Notes under the pieces: generated by a model
Told to the model about the DNA's origin: nothing
What the model saw: only the letters and a program-made list of their open reading frames with translations
Database searches by the model: none
Position numbers and translations under genes: made by a program
Shown here: positions 5,200-5,444 of the stretch, piece after piece
Layout of the letters: the number at the start of each line of letters is the position of its first letter
Position numbering within the stretch: the stretch's first letter is position 1
Source of the DNA: an uncultured Clostridia bacterium
Lineage (GTDB): Bacteria; Bacillota; Clostridia; Oscillospirales; Acutalibacteraceae
NCBI GenBank assembly: GCA_947565265.1
Contig: CANOFK010000098.1
Coordinates: 1-5,444, forward strand
Direction: 5' to 3'
Length of the DNA stretch: 5,444 nucleotides

Positions 5200-5444
5200 T
5201 CAGCGCCCGATACGCTCCTCCAGGGCGGCCTTCTGGTCCTCATACCCCGGCTTGCCCAGCAGGGCGAACATGTTCTTCTTATAGCTCTCAACGCCGGGCT
5301 GGTCGAAGGGGTTGACCCCCAGCAGATAGCCGGAGATGGCGCAGGCCTTCTCGAAGAAGTAGATAAGCTGGCCCAGGGTGTCCTCGGAAAAGTCGCTGGC
5401 GTGTATCACCACGTTGGGCACGCCGCCGTCGTTATGGGCCAGCA
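5200..5444 (-). CDS. pgi: Glucose-6-phosphate isomerase, C-terminal part (cut by window edge)
   Basis: Glycolytic enzyme interconverting glucose-6-phosphate and fructose-6-phosphate in the cytoplasm. Only the last 80 or so residues are visible; the frame runs off the right edge, and the GTG at 5419-5421 is an internal valine, not the start. The visible part begins [14 protein letters not shown]. It contains [18 protein letters not shown], which fits the family's second signature ([FY][DN]QxGVExxK), whose lysine is the one that acts in catalysis. The order and C-terminal length agree with Bacillota-type Pgi of about 450 residues, so the end looks intact. The stop lies 69 bases before the P-loop gene. 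No clear terminator is seen in that gap, only a four-bp CCGC/GCGG stem. Confidence 0.95.
   Translation of the reverse strand, partial: LAHNDGGVPNVVIHASDFSEDTLGQLIYFFEKACAISGYLLGVNPFDQPGVESYKKNMFALLGKPGYEDQKAALEERIGR

Noticed and set aside
1..5444. CRISPR array, tRNA, rRNA, transposase or phage genes
   Set aside because: No regularly spaced repeats, no cloverleaf-like sequence that I could see, and no mobile-element protein in any frame.

Overview
The window looks like a chromosomal housekeeping segment from a high-GC member of the Bacillota, class Clostridia, probably order Oscillospirales. This is inferred from gene content and style: strong AGGAGG-type ribosome binding sites, a consensus sigma-A promoter, a zinc-ribbon L32, a DUF512-der-plsY cluster, and GC-rich genes separated by AT-richer gaps. 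I did no database search, so the genus is left open. All seven supported genes lie on the minus strand; I find no credible plus-strand gene.

In the direction of transcription (right to left), the window opens with the C-terminal end of glucose-6-phosphate isomerase (pgi, cut by the window edge). Next comes a small uncharacterised P-loop protein of 137 residues. A 141-base gap follows, with a weak hairpin and a TTGACA-17-TATAAT promoter. That promoter drives yceD (DUF177, rRNA accumulation) and rpmF (ribosomal protein L32), which end at a clear Rho-independent terminator near 3797-3829.

The stretch 3544-3796 has no gene. It holds a perfect 15-bp inverted repeat and a 16-base sequence present twice, so it looks like an intergenic repeat element. 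I see no convincing promoter there, although one must serve the genes that follow.

The second unit is a DUF512 radical SAM/PDZ protein, der (double-GTPase ribosome assembly factor) and plsY (acyl-phosphate:glycerol-3-phosphate acyltransferase). der and plsY overlap by four bases. The last 70 bases (1-70) are AT-rich with no supported gene.

Taken together, the segment mixes large-subunit ribosome biogenesis (YceD, L32, Der) with membrane phospholipid synthesis (PlsY) and central carbon metabolism (Pgi), plus two proteins without a settled function (DUF512 and the P-loop protein). I did not find a new defence or mobile system. The most useful leads are the two uncharacterised proteins and the repeat element between the two transcription units.
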